Shown here piece by piece: positions 12,521 to 25,139 of a stretch of 64,000 bases of DNA (the first letter of the stretch is position 1; each line of letters begins with the position of its first letter). The notes beneath the pieces were generated by a model that worked only from the letters and a program-made list of their open reading frames with translations, searched no databases and was not told where the DNA came from. A program made the position numbers and the translations under genes. This DNA comes from Sapria himalayana (lineage: Eukaryota; Streptophyta; Magnoliopsida; Malpighiales; Rafflesiaceae), in assembly GCA_029783825.1 (NCBI GenBank), contig JAREIK010012177.1, positions 1 to 64,000 on the forward strand, written 5' to 3'.

Positions 12521-14174
12521 TAGAAAAAATTTTAAGTGTTTAATGCCTTAGCATTTTTTTTTTCACGGAAACTATAAATATAGAATTTGGATGCAAATAT
12601 ATAAAAAATAATGAGACAAAAATATAAAAGTAAACTAAAATTATAAAAATAAATAATTTAAATAAAAATAAAATAGTTATATATATTTAAGAATTCAATT
12701 TATTTATTATTAATATAATATGAAATAATATAAAAGCATAAAATTTGATATTTTAGTCATTATAAATTTTAATCTTTGATGTTTCATTTAATAACCACAT
12801 TTAGTATTTATTTTTAAATCATTAAAGTTTTTTTGATGTAATTAAAACTTCTATGTATTAATCTTTAAATATCTATTTATTATCTTTTAAATTTTATAAA
12901 AAAATTGATTTTTTTTAATTCACAATTTTTAAATCTTTTAGTCATTATTTTTTTAAAAGATTCCAATAATCATAAAAATATTTTATGATTATAATATATT
13001 AATATTTACTTGTTTTTTCATTAATTCATATATTTTTATAAATTTTTTTAATTAAATAATTATTAATTTTAGCTTTTTATTAGTAGTAATTTTATCTATG
13101 TTTATTTTTTAATTAAAATATTTTAAAATTTATTATAATTAAATAATAAATTATATAAAGTGTTTTTAATTCAAATAATTCAATATCATAATTAAAATAT
13201 CAGAAAAATATTTCGTATAATTTTTTAATTAATTTATAATCAAAAAAATAGTTATTATAGTCTTATTTAATAAAAATTTTTATTCGTATGTATATATTTA
13301 TGAAATATTTTTTTATAATATCCTTTTTTATAATTATACGAGGAGATAGTTTCTTTCAAGGATCACTCATCTATAGATCATGACATACCTTTAATATAGA
13401 AAATTTCATAAAATATTACAATAAATAATGCTAAAAAAATTAAATTATTAAATTGTGACAAAATTATCACAAGCCTAAATAGCTAGGGAAAAATCTCTAC
13501 TAAATGCATATATTTTGAGAAAATAAATATTTAAGAAATTATTGCTTCCAATTATATATAAAATTATAAAAAAATAAATTCAGATAATTATTTAGCGACA
13601 TATTATGTCTAGATCTAATTAGCTAGATAAATTTAGTCGCTAAATTTGTCACTAAATTATCTACTTTTCTTTGAGTGGAATTTATGAAAATGTTAGTAAC
13701 GAATTATGTCTGGATCTAATTAGCTAGAGAAATTCCATCTAAATATGTTACGAAATTCCCTACTTTTCTTTGCACAGAATTTATGAAAATATTAGTGACA
13801 GATTATATCTTGATCTAATTAACTAGAGAAATTTTATCGCTAAATCCATCGTTAACTCCATCACTAAATTGCTCTCTTTTCTTTGTGTTGACTTTATAAA
13901 AACACTAATGACGGATTATGTCTGGATCTAGTTAGCTAGAAAAATTACATCGTTAAATCTGTCGTTAAATTTCCCTCTTTTCATTGTGTGTAAATTTACG
14001 AAAAATATAGAATCAAAAATTTTTCAATGACCAATTCCATCGCTATTCCGTCCCAACTTTTTATTTCAATGTAAAATTATAAATCTTTTCCTATTCCCTA
14101 GCTAATCCTTGCAATTTAGCTAGGAAAAGATCCCTAGCTAAATTTCCAAGCTAAATTGATATTTTCTTGTATGG
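12521..14174 (-). repeat. Right long TIR and flank of the CACTA-type element
   Basis: Inverted relative to 4960-6430: the TCAAGGATCACTCATC landmark is near 13356, and subterminal repeats of TAATTAGCTAGAGAAATT with CTTTGTGTGGA-type spacers run to about 14000. These are followed by inverted TAGCTAGG motifs and the terminal TTTTCTTGTATGG. The inner 12521-12690 portion (TTTTAAGTGTTTAATGCCT) also matches the right end at 54395. Confidence 0.72.
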
Positions 14175-14216
14175 AGATTCTTATGCTGCATTTCTTATTG
14201 TGGAAGTTATCATAGC

Positions 14217-14296
14217 AGAGCACATCCCCCAAGACCGGGATGAGGTAAGCTTGTAACCTATTCTTATGTGCACATCTCACGGGACCGGATGTGTTG
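14217..14296. repeat. Two hairpin-prone CACATC...GGATG motifs at the LINE 3' end
   Basis: GCACATCCCCCAAGACCGGGATG near 14219 and GCACATCTCACGGGACCGGATGTG near 14271 are related sequences. A third, GCACATCTCACATGACCGGGATGTG, lies near 62921 in another LINE-like 3' tail. Each can pair CACATCYC with GGGATGTG. Confidence 0.55.
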
Positions 14297-14589
14297 AGCT
14301 GAGGTTTCTCCTTTCTAGAAATTTGTACATCAAATATGATAATATAAAAGTAATATATGTTAATATATATGATAATATAAAAGTTGTTTACCTATTATCT
14401 TTAATTTTCTTAATTATAGGGAATGTTGTTTCATCTAATGTGAGGATGCCTCTATATTTATTCGGGATATTATATGCTTCAAAGTCTTGATTTCCTAATT
14501 TTTTTCCATCTTGAGCTAACTTATCAGCAGCTTGATTGAATTCTTAAAAATTTGTTTTATATTGCTGTTTAATTCCATTACTAGTTGAT

Positions 14590-14850
14590 TAATTTCCTCT
14601 ACCTCATTTATATATTTCCATAGCAATTTTTTCTTTTAATTATACCTACTAAGGTTAATGTGTCCACTTGAATTTGTATATTTTTTAAGTTTTTAGTTTT
14701 GCACAATTTTAGACCTAACATGAAAGCAAGAATTTCTGCTTGTAGGGAGTGCTTACTGTCAATTTTCTAGTGTATGCCCATAGCACCTTGCCTTCGGAGA
14801 CTTTCAGCATTCCACCACCTCCAGTGATACCCATTTCTCTTTTAAAACTT
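14590..14850 (-). pseudogene. LINE RNase H domain remnant
   Basis: Minus-strand reading gives NGSFKREMGITGGGGML then SEGKVLWAY, and after a frameshift LQAEILAFMLGLKLCK and IQIQVDTLTLVGII. This is the order of an RNase H fold as found downstream of RT in plant L1 elements. The first catalytic Asp, normally in an NTDGS context, is lost: one base of its GAT codon appears deleted. The domain is therefore dead at two points. Confidence 0.75.
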
Positions 14851-17317
14851 CCATTGTATTAAGAGTTAGCTAGTTCTTTGAGTGTTTGTTCAAGTGAATG
14901 TTTATAAACTTAAAAGGTTTAGGTTTTAAGATTCTTAATTGCTATCTATCTATATAGTCTTTGTTTTCTATATATGTAAGATTTTTAAAAGGGAAAACTT
15001 CTAATATAGTAATTATTTCTTTTTTAATATTTCTCTCTGTCTTCTATTTTCATTTTTATATTCTTGTACCGACTTTTGTTTCTTTCTTTCCATATTCACC
15101 ATACTATTAGAGGTGGAATGGTGTTTTGGAGCCATCTTTGTGTAAATTTATCTTTAGGCCCCCTCATCCATGTTAGAATTCTGCTTTTAAGGGTTTGATT
15201 TTTACATTTCAAGCCCATTTCCTTCTCAAAATTTTCTCATATCTTTGAAGCTAATTTTCCCTGTGAAAATAGATGATCTGAGGATTCTATATTTATTTTG
15301 CACATTCACATCTAGAAGCTAAATTTATGCCTTTTTTTGTATACATATGTCTAATGAAATAATGTTAGATAGTGTTTTCCATGAGAATAAGTGAATTTTA
15401 AATGAATTATTATTATTCCAATACCATTTCCACACTTCTTGTGGATTTTTCTATTCCTAACTAGATTCTTGGTTGATTTTAGAGAGAATATGCCTTCCTC
15501 ATTTAATTTCCATTTCCAGCCAATTTATTAATACTGAATGCTTATCTACTACTTCTTTTTGTTTTAGTGTTTGTTTCCATAATTGAGATTCATTGCTTAA
15601 CTTTTTTATCTTATTTGTGTCATTATTAACCAAGTATTTAGATCTCATATAACTTGCCCAGAGATTGTTATTTTCTCTTATGCTCCACCATCTCTTGCAA
15701 TCCCATACTTCTGCTAAATGTCCTAAACTAGAGAAACCAAGCCCCACCTCCTTTTTGGGAAGAGCATAGATCTTCTCATTTCATTCATATAGTTTATGTT
15801 TATTTTCCTTTTTGCCCCAGAAGAAATTAGTTAATTATTTTTCTATTTTTTTATAAAGTATTTAGGTGGCTGCATAATCATAAGATTGTGAATAAGTAGA
15901 CTTTGCAATACATGTGTGATGAGGGTAACCCTTCACTCATGTTCAGAAATCAACCTTCCATCCCGCTATCTTATTCCTAAGCTTATCTAAGAGGAAGTCT
16001 AGGTGTTTTTAAAACTACTTCGTATAATGGACATCCAAGATACAAGAAAACTCCTTTCTCATAAAAGAATCATATTTTTCTTTTATTTTGTGAATGAGAC
16101 TTAGAGGTGCATACTTTGAAATTTTGAGTTGACATTTTATCTGTTTACCTTTAAACTCATTTTTTCTTCCATTGTTTGAAAGATTTCTATTAAGTTCTTT
16201 ATTGATTTCTTATTCCCATTTGTGAATAATATAATGTTATCTGCATATACCAGACAACTTATCTGCGGAGAGTCTTTATGTTGCCTAAAAGGAAAGATAT
16301 CTTTTCTACACATTTTGCTTTTTAGATATACTATAAATATTTCCACATATATGTTAAAGAGTGCTAGAGGTAATGGATCTCCTTGTCTTAACCCTCGAGT
16401 AGGTTTAAACTCTTTTCCATTATTAGCATTATGATAATCTTAAACCACGTGATATAAATCCATCTAAAAATTAGATCTATCCATGCTTCTGTAAAACCCA
16501 TTTGCCTCATGGTAAACCATGAGGCTTTCCAGTCTACTTTATCAAAGGCTTTCGATAGGGCTAGTTTAAATATAACATTATGAATTCTACTTTTGTATGG
16601 TAAGTCTTTCATAAGTTCCTTAGCTAGGCATATATTTTCCATAATTAGTATATTTTTCATAAAACCTGATTGTTAATTTGATATGATTTTGGAAGAACAA
16701 GTCCTACTCTATTTTGCAGAAGTTTTGCTAGAATTTTATAAATTGAATTAAATAAACTAATGGGTCGATAATCTTCTCCTCCTAGGGAAGTTTTTTTAGG
16801 AATAAGAACAATATGGGTTAGCGCCCATCTTTTGTTCTTTAATTACGCTTTCATCGCATTAGTTTTTTATATATATCTTCTAGCAAGTCTTTAATTTTTT
16901 TTTGTTTTCTAACCATATTCCTTTAATATTTTTTATTCCTATAATTTTATATTTTTGATTTTTATTTTTGATGCCATCTAAAAGAATTTAGCATTTAGGT
17001 CTCCTTCTTTTAGCCATTTTACTTTTGCTCTTGTTTCCAAAAATTTCTTCCATGTGTAATTTTAGTTTAAGTTAACTTTGTGCTTTATTAAGGGCACAGA
17101 GATTGTACGTGCTCTGATCTTTCTCATATGACTCTTATAATTCATTGATTTTTTGTTCAATTTTATGATAGATTTATTTATATTGCCAAAGTTATTTTGT
17201 TCAACTTTAATAGACATTTCCTTAATCTATTAAGATTTGCCATGAAAATATGGTTTGTGCTGCCACTTACTGGTAGCGACAAAGACTCCTTCATGGTGTC
17301 TTGGAAGCCATCATGCA

Positions 17318-17421
17318 GACACCACATATTCTTATATTTCCAAAATTAATAAGTAGTGGCTTATTAATCCATTTGAACATATCTTTTATTTCTTTCAAGA
17401 CACCACATATTCTTATATTTC
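17318..17421 (+). repeat. 23-bp direct repeat at the LINE/satellite junction
   Basis: GACACCACATATTCTTATAT followed by TTC occurs at 17318-17340 and again at 17399-17421. The second copy passes straight into the 9-bp satellite, so this unit may mark how the array border formed. Confidence 0.8.
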
Positions 17422-20400
17422 TTATTTCTTATTCATCTTATTCTTTTTTATATTTTATTTTTATATTTATGATAATCTTTTTATTTTTTTATTCTTCTTA
17501 TTTTATTTATTATTTTTATTATTTTTATTTTTTATTATTTTTATTATTTTTATTCTTCTTAATTTATATTCTTCTTATTATTTTTATTCATTTTAGTTTT
17601 ATTATCTTAATATATTTCTAATTCTTCTAATTATTTTTATTCTTTAAATTTTTTTATTATTCTTATTATTATTATTCTTTCTTGTACTACTTATTCTAAT
17701 TATTCTTAATATACTTAATATTCTTCATATTCTTTCTATTCTTCTTATTATAGTTATTCTTTTATTCTTCATATTCTTCTTATTCTTAATATTCTTTTTA
17801 TTTTTTTATTCTTATTGTTATTATTCTTCTAAGTCTTCTTATTCATATTATTCATCTTATTCATCTTATTCTTCTTATTATTCTTATTCTTTTTATTCTT
17901 CTTATTCTTCTTATTATTCTAATTCTTCTTATTCTTCTTATTCTTTTTATTCTTTTACTTTTTTTATTCATCTTATTCTTCTTATTCTTCTAAATCTTTT
18001 TATTCTTCATATTCTTTTTATTCTTCATATTATTATTATTATTATTCTTCTTCTTATTATTCTTATTTTTTTTATATTTTTCGTATTTTTCTTCTTCATC
18101 TTATTCTCTTTATCTTCCTTATACTTCTTACATATTCTTCTTATTATTCTAATTCTTCTTATTGTTCTTAGTCATCATACTCATGTTTTTCTTCTTATTC
18201 TTATTATTTTCTTATTCTTCTTATTATTCTAATTCTTCTTATACTTTTTATTCTTCTTATTCTTCTTATACTTCTTATTCATTTATATATATAATTCTTC
18301 ATATTCATGTTATTTTTCTTATTATTTTTATTATTCTTCTAATTTTCTAATTCTTCTTATTATTGTTTTTCTTCTTATTCATATTTTTATTTCTATTCTT
18401 TTTATTTTTCTTATTCTTTTTATTCTTCCTATTCTTATTATTTTTTTATTTACTTATTATTCTTATTCTTATTCTTATTACTCTTCTTATTCTTATTACT
18501 CTTCTTATTCTTTTTATTCTTATTATTCTTCTTATTCTTCTAAATTTTTTTAATCTTTTTATTCTTCTTTTTATTCTTCTTTTTATTCTTATTTTTCTTA
18601 TTCTTATTATTTTTCTTATTCCTATTATTCTTCTTATTCTTCTTATTATTTTAATTCTTCTTATTCTTCTTAGTCATATTTGTGTTTTCTTTCTTTTTAT
18701 TCTTCTTATTCTTCTTATTATTCTTTTTCATTTTATTCTTCTATTTTTTTATTATTCTTATTCTTCTTATTATTCTTAATCTTCTTATTCTTCTAATTCC
18801 TCCTATTCTTCTTTTTCTTTTTATTCTTATTAATCTTGTTATTCTTCTTATTCTTTTTATTATTATGAATCTTTTAATTATTTATATTCTTCATATTCTT
18901 CTTATTCTTGATATTCTTCTTATTCTACATATTCTTCTTTTCTTCATATTCTTCTTAATCTTAATTTTCTTATTCTTCTGATTCTTCTTATTCTACGTAT
19001 TCTTATTATTCTTTTTATTCTTATTATTTTTATTATTTTTCTTATTTTTCATATTTTTCTTATTTTTCTTATTTTCTTATTTTTTTTAAATTTTCTTATT
19101 TTTCTTGTTTTGCTTATTCTTCTTATTCTTCTTATTCTTTTTATTCTTTTTATTATTTTTATTCTTTTTATTTTTCTTATTCTTCTTATATTTTCTATTC
19201 TTTTTTTATTTGCCATATACTTCTTATTCTACTTATTCTTCTTAATTTTATTATTTTGTTTCTTCTTATTCTTCATATTATACTTATTCTTCATATTCTT
19301 ATTTTTTTAATATAATTTTTATTTATCTTTTTGATTTTATTCTTCTTAAAATACTTATTCTTATAATTCTTCTTATTATTCTAATTATTCTTATTATTCT
19401 AATTCTTCTTTTTTCTTCTTAGTTAGCATATTTTTATGTTTGTTCTTATTCTTCTTATTCTTCTTATTTTTTTATTCTTCTTATTTTTTTATTCTTTTTT
19501 TTCTTCTTATTCTTCTTATTCTTCTTATTTTTTTATTCTTCTTATTTTTTTATTCTTCTTTTTCTTCTTATCTTATTATTCTTCCAATTTTCTAATACTT
19601 ATTCTTCTTATTCTTGTTTTTCTTATTATTTATTTTATTTTTCTTATTTATATTAATGTTTCTATTCTTCTTATTCTTATTATTTTATTATTATTCTTAT
19701 TTTTCTTATACTTCTTATTCCTTTTATTCTCCTTATCCTTATTATTATTCTTTTTATTCTATTTCTTCTTATTCTTCTTATTCTTCTTATTCTTCTTCTT
19801 ATACTTATTTTTTATATTCTTCTATTTCTTTTTATTCATCTTCATTATTCTTATCTTAATTATTTTTCTATTTCTTCTAATTATTCTTATTCTTCTTATT
19901 TTTTTATTCTTCTTTTATTATTTTTTTCTTATTCTTATTATTCTTCTTATTTTCTTATTCTTCTTATTCTTTTATTCTTCTTATTCTTAATTATTCTTAT
20001 GCTTCATGTTCCTCTTATAAATTATTATCTTGTTTTATTTATTATTCTTCTTATTCATCTTATTATTTTTATTCTTCTTATACTTATTATTCTTCTTATT
20101 CATCATTTTTTTATTGTTCTACTTATTCTAATTATTGTTCATATACTTCATATTCTTCATATCATTTTTATTTTTGTAATTCATCTAATTCTTCTTATTC
20201 TTTTTGTTTTTCTTATGCTTCTTATTCTTATTATTATTCTTATTCTTCTTATTCTTCATATTCTTCTTATTCATTGTATTCTTCTAATTCTTGTTATTCT
20301 TTTTATTCCTCTTATTCTTCTTATTCTTCTTATTCTTTTTATTCTTCTTTTTCTTATTATTCTTCTTTTTCTTCTTTTTCTTCTTTTTCTTCTTATTCTT

Positions 20401-20899
20401 CTTATTCTTCTTATTCTTCTTATTCTTCTTATTCTTCTTATTCTTCTTATTCTTCTTATTCTTCTTATTCTTCTTATTCTTCTTATTCTTCATATTCTTC
20501 TTATTCTTCTTATTCTACTTATTCTTCTTATTCTTCTTTTTCTTATTATTCTTTTTTTTCTTTTTTTTTTCTTTTTTTTCTTTTTTTTCTTCTTTTTCTC
20601 TTTTTCTTCTTATTCTTCTTATTCTTCTTATTCTTCTTATTCTTCTTATTCTTCTTATTCTTCTTATTCTTCTTATTCTTCTTATTCTTCTTATTATTCT
20701 TTTTCTTCTTTTTCTTCTTCTTCTTATTATTCTTTTTCTTCTTATTCTTCTTTTTATTCTTCTTATTCTTCTTTTTCTTCTTATTATTCTTTTTCTTCTT
20801 ATTCTTCTTTTTATTCTTCTTCTTCTTCTTTTTCTTCTTATTATTCTTTTTCTTCTTATTCTTCTTTTTCTTCTTATTCTTCTTTTTCTTCTTTTTCTT

Positions 20900-21690
20900 C
20901 TTATTCTTCGTTTTCTTCTTATTCTTCGTTTTCTTGTTTTTCTTCGTTTTCTTCGTTTTCTTCATATTCTTCGTTTTATTCGTATTCTTCGTTTTCTTTT
21001 TATTCTTCGTTTTCTTCGTATTCTTCGTTTTCTTCATTTTCTTCGTATTCTTCGTTTTCTTCGTATTCTTTGTTTTCTTCGTATTCTTCGTTTTCTTCGT
21101 ATTCTTCGTTTTCTTCGTATTCTTCGTTTTCTTCGTATTCTTCGTTTTCTTCGTTTTCTTCGTATTCTACGTATTCTTCGTATTCTTCGTTTTTTTCGTT
21201 TTCTCCGTTTTCTTCGTTTTCTTCGTTTTCTTCGTTTTCTTTGTTTTCTTCCTTTTCTTCCTTTTCTTCCTTTTCTTCATTTTCTTCATTTTCTTCGTTT
21301 TCTTCTTCGTTTTCTTCCTTTTCTTCCTTTTCTTCCTTCTTCGTTTTCTTCGTTTTCTTCGTTTTCTTCGCTTTCTTCCTTTTCTTCCTTTTCTTCGTTT
21401 TATTCGTTTTCTTCGTTTTCTGCCTTTTCTTCGTTTTCTTCATTTTCTCTTTTTCTTCGTTTTCTTAGTTTTCTTCCTTTTCTTCGTTTTCTTAGTTTTC
21501 TTCCTTTTCTTCGTTTTCTTCGTTTTCTTCATTTTCTTCGTTTTCTTCATTTTCTTCGTTTTCTTCATTTTCTTTCTTTTCTTCCTTTTCTTCGTTTTCT
21601 TCCTTTTCTTCCTTTTCTTCGTTTTCTTCGTTTCTTCGTTTTCTTCGTTTTCTTCCTTTCCTTCATTTCCTTCATTTACTTCCTTTCATT
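20900..21690. repeat. CpG-bearing variant domain of the 9-bp satellite
   Basis: The unit changes to CTTCGTTTT and CTTCGTATT, then to CTTCCTTTT mixtures, while keeping the 9-bp period. Dozens of regularly spaced CpG sites appear in otherwise CpG-poor DNA. Confidence 0.9.
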
Positions 21691-21722
21691 TCATACTCCA
21701 CCCCCGTCCCCCCCTCCCCCTC
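21690..21722. other. C-rich interruption, G-quadruplex candidate on the minus strand
   Basis: Within the satellite, the run CACCCCCGTCCCCCCCTCC and the following CCCTC form several C-runs separated by one or two bases. The complementary strand has G-runs that could fold as a G-quadruplex. Confidence 0.7.
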
Positions 21723-22222
21723 TTCTTATTCTTCTTATTCTTCTTATCTTCGTATTCTTCTTATTATTTTTATTTTTCTTATTTTTCTTATTCTTATTAT
21801 TATTCTTTTTTTTCTTTTCTTCTTATTCTTCTTTTCTTCTTTTTCTTATTTTCTTCTTTTTCTTCTTATTGTTCTTTTCTTCTTTTTCTTCTATTCTTCT
21901 TTTTTGTTTCTTATTATTCTTAACCTTCTTTTTCTTCATATTTTTCTTTTTCTTCTTATTCTGATTATTCTTATTATTTTTCTATTTTTTATTATTCTTC
22001 TTTTTCTTCTTTTTTTTTCTTTTCTTCTTATTTTTCTTATTCTTCTTAACCTTCTTTTTCTTCTAATTCTTGTTTTTCTTCTAATTCTTATTATTCTTAT
22101 TATTCTTCTTATTCTTATTATTCTTCTTTTTCTTCTTTTTCTTATTATTCTTCTTTTTCTTCTTTTTCTTATTATTTTTTTTATGTTCATTATTCTTATT
22201 ATTCTCATTTTTTTAAAGGTTT

Positions 22223-24190
22223 CACTACAAGAAAATATCAATTTAGATAGCTAATTTTAGCTAGGGATCAATCCCTAGATAAATTGTAATGGGATTAGCT
22301 AGGGAATAGCTAGGGATTTATGATATTTTTGTGGAAAAAAATAGCAACGGATTAGCGAGAGAAAATTTTTTGAAAATTCTACTCAAAAAAAGAGGGCGAT
22401 TTAGCGACTGATTAGCAATTGAAAATTTTCGTAAATTCCACTCAAAAAAAGCGGGGATTTTAGTGACAGATTTAGCGATGGATTAGCATTAGAAAATTTT
22501 TATAACTTTCCCTCAAGAAAAGTGGAGATTTTAACGAGGGATATTGCAATGAAATATCCCTCGCTAAAAAAACATGAAATTAGTGACGGAATTAGCTATG
22601 ATTTTTTCTTAGCTAATTTTTAGTGATGGATTTAGCGACGGATTTTCCCTTACTAATAAAATCTATGATTTAGCGACAGATTTAAGGATGGATTTTCCCT
22701 TGCTAATAAAAACCATTATTTAGCGACGAATTTAGCTACGGATTTTCCATTGCTAATAAAATCCATGATTTAGCGACTGTTTAGCGACAAATTTTCTATT
22801 GCTAATAAAATCTATGATTTAGAGATGGATTTAGCGATGGATTTTCCCTTGCTAATAAAATTCATGATTTAGTAATGGATTTAGTGATGAATATATCCTT
22901 TCAAATAAAATCCATGATTTAGTGACGGATTTAGCGTTGAATTTTTTATTGCTAATAAAATCCATGATTTAGCGATGAATTTAGCGACGAATTTAGCGAT
23001 GAATTTAGCGATGAATTTAGCGACAAATTTATCTTTGCTAATAAAGTATATGATTTATTGACAAATTTAGCAATGGATTTTCTCTTGCTAATAAAATCTA
23101 TGATTTAGCGATAGATTTAGAAATGGACTATCCCTAGGTAATAAAGCTATATTTTAGTTATGGATTTAGTGAGAGAATATCCCTAGCTAATAAAATCCAT
23201 AAATTAGTGATGGATTTAGTGGCAGAATTTTAGTAGAAAATAAAATCCTTAATTCTTCGACGGATATAGGGACGGAATTTTTCTAGCTAATTAAATCCGT
23301 AATTTAGCTATAGATATAGGGACGGAATTTTTCTAGCTAATTAAATCCGTAATTTAGCTATAGATATAGGGACAGAATTTTTCTAGCTAATTAAATTCGT
23401 AATTTAGCTACGGATTTAGCGACTGTATTTCTCTAGCCATTATTTAATTATATATTATTTTTATTTATTATTTGTATTTAAATTTTTTTAATTTTTTTAT
23501 TAAATTTATATTATTAGTTATAGATGAACAATCCTTGAAACACACATTTTCCTCGTAAAATAAAAAAATTGATATTATAAATAATTAATTTAAAATATAT
23601 AAAAATACAAAAAAAATTATATTAATAATGACTAAAATAACTATTTTTATGATGTATTAATTTTTAAAAAAATACAAAAAATTTTTCTAAAATTTTTATT
23701 TAAGAAATAAAGAATTAAATTAAAGTAACATAAATAATTTATTCAATAAGTTAATAGTTTTTTTTCGATAAATTAAAATTAAATTAATATTCATTAAAAT
23801 TTATACTAATTTAAATGTAAATTACTTCAATGTCTGATAAAATAAAAAAAATTATTTTCAAAATATCTAAATTGACGAATAAACTAGTAAATATTAATAT
23901 TATATAAATATTAAAAAATTTTATGATTATAGATAACTTTTATAAAAAATAAATAATACAAATCTTGAAAATCTTGATATATAAAAAACATATAATTTTT
24001 TTCAATAAAGTTAAATGAAAATAAAAATAATTATAAATAAATATATAGATGTTTAATCCTACTAAAATTTATAAAAATTAAACAATTGAGTAATATTTTT
24101 ACAATTAGCTTTAAACATTAAGTTTTTATTTCATATTATCTTTGTAAAAATAAATATGAATTCTTAATAATTTATAACCATAAAATATAA
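22223..24190 (+). mobile_element. CACTA-type left end with expanded tandem subterminal repeats
   Basis: Begins CACTACAAGAAAATATC, then TAGCTAGGGATCAATCCCTAG. From about 22340 to 23440 there are about 15-20 tandem units near 60 bp long, each containing TTAGCGACGGATTT and TCCCTTGCTAATAAAATC. At 23260-23400 a variant reads GGAATTTTTCTAGCTAATTA. The inner part (GAACAATCCTTGAAACAC near 23528, to about 24190) matches the left TIR at 5680-6430. A right end that pairs with it was not found within the segment. The nearest right end is at 56435, beyond another satellite block, so this may be a truncated element. Confidence 0.75.
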
Positions 24191-25139
24191 ATTTTTATAG
24201 ATTTTTTAACATTAAGATTATTTTATACATTTAGGTGAGTAGCTAGAAGATAAATCTTTTTTTCTTCATGTCTTTATTATATGAAGTTTGTTAATTTCGT
24301 ACCTATTTGATATTTTTTATAATGCAAAACATATTTTTTTTATTGTTTATATATTTATTATTTAATTAATATTATAATAAAAAATTGTAAGGCATTTGTT
24401 TTTCATTTGTACCTTGCTACACTCACATTAAATTTGTTGAAAAATTTTGATAATAAATAAAATTAATGAGTATTATTTTATTTTATTTATATATTGTTTA
24501 TTTAATGTTTTAATAATTAAAAAATGTAAATATTATCCTAAAATATACTTCTCTCTCTCGACTTGATTGCATCTCTAACAGAGCCCGAAATCCTCCTCAT
24601 AACCGTCATTATCTCTCGATGCCGATTAAACAAAAATTCATTCGATGTTTAAGTTTTAATTTGTTTATTGATTTGAGGTACGTTCATCTATTATCGTTGG
24701 ATGGCTTAATCAAAGATAAGCATTATTATTCTATTTTTTTTGTTCCCGATTTTCTCTTTAATCACCATACGGTATGCTTGGATAATGTATAAAACTTATT
24801 GTATAAATGCTTAATGCACCTGTGATATAATGCATTGTCATTGTGTGGATTTTAATGCTTGATACTATTTTTAGTTCTGACGCGTTCATCGATTATGGGG
24901 TTGTAATTTCTGAATTTCATTCTTTAATCACCATACATGCTATGATATAATGCTTGGAAACTATTGTTGTTTCCGAATTCCTCCTCAATATATAAACTAG
25001 TATAGATACTTAGGTTTTCCAACTTTATATCTACAAAAAAAGTATACATCATTATTTAAGTGTATTTTATACATAACTAGTATACATACTTAGGTATGCC
25101 GACTTTATATCTACAAAAAATATTCAAAAATGAGTAATG
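24191..25139. other. Unassigned AT-rich sequence
   Basis: Slightly more complex sequence at about 24560-24800. A TATACTTAGGTWTKCC phrase followed by AACTTTATATCTACAAAAAA occurs twice, near 25002 and 25086. No gene is recognised. Confidence 0.35.

Larger units (their letters stand above)
14190..17340 (-). mobile_element. Antisense L1-type LINE fragment with RT and RNase H
   Basis: Minus-strand pieces of one ORF2 appear in order. Around 16690-16820 there is [20 protein letters not shown]. At 16388-16660 NVIFKLALSKAFDKVDW corresponds to the RT motif ending YDxVDW. Near 16400 PTRGLRQGDPLPLALF follows, then LVYADNIILF near 16230 (the YADD box changed to YADN), and a C-terminal GLGFSSLGHL with WASYMRSKY at 15499-15747. 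An RNase H domain lies at about 14590-14850. Frames are broken in several places. The endonuclease half is missing: at about 17340 the element runs into the satellite, so it is 5'-truncated or was invaded there. It starts about 15 bp from the CACTA right end. Confidence 0.85.
17410..22216. repeat. 9-bp satellite array, block 2
   Basis: The CTTCTTATT family again, strongly degenerate up to about 20280. The purest runs are at about 20395-20520 and 20605-20695. A variant domain with CpG occupies about 20900-21690, and a C-rich interruption lies at about 21690-21722. The block stops 6 bp before a CACTA terminus at 22223. Uninterrupted plus-strand frames of 489, 549 and 557 codons and lysine/asparagine-rich minus-strand frames are artefacts of the repeat. 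Confidence 0.93.

Noticed and set aside
20284..21443. Minus-strand Lys/Asn- and Glu/Asn-rich open frames in the satellite
   Set aside because: Complement of the same 9-bp repeat; low-complexity artefact.
19999..21964. Overlapping plus-strand open frames of 489, 549 and 557 codons rich in Phe, Leu, Ser and Tyr
   Set aside because: They exist because a 9-bp (multiple of 3) repeat made of TTC, TTA, TTT and TCG triplets contains no stop codon in its plus-strand frames. All three frames are open together, and there is no domain, start context or codon-level constraint.
17410..22216. CRISPR-like regular repeat array
   Set aside because: The units are contiguous 9-bp tandem repeats without spacers, in a plant nuclear context.
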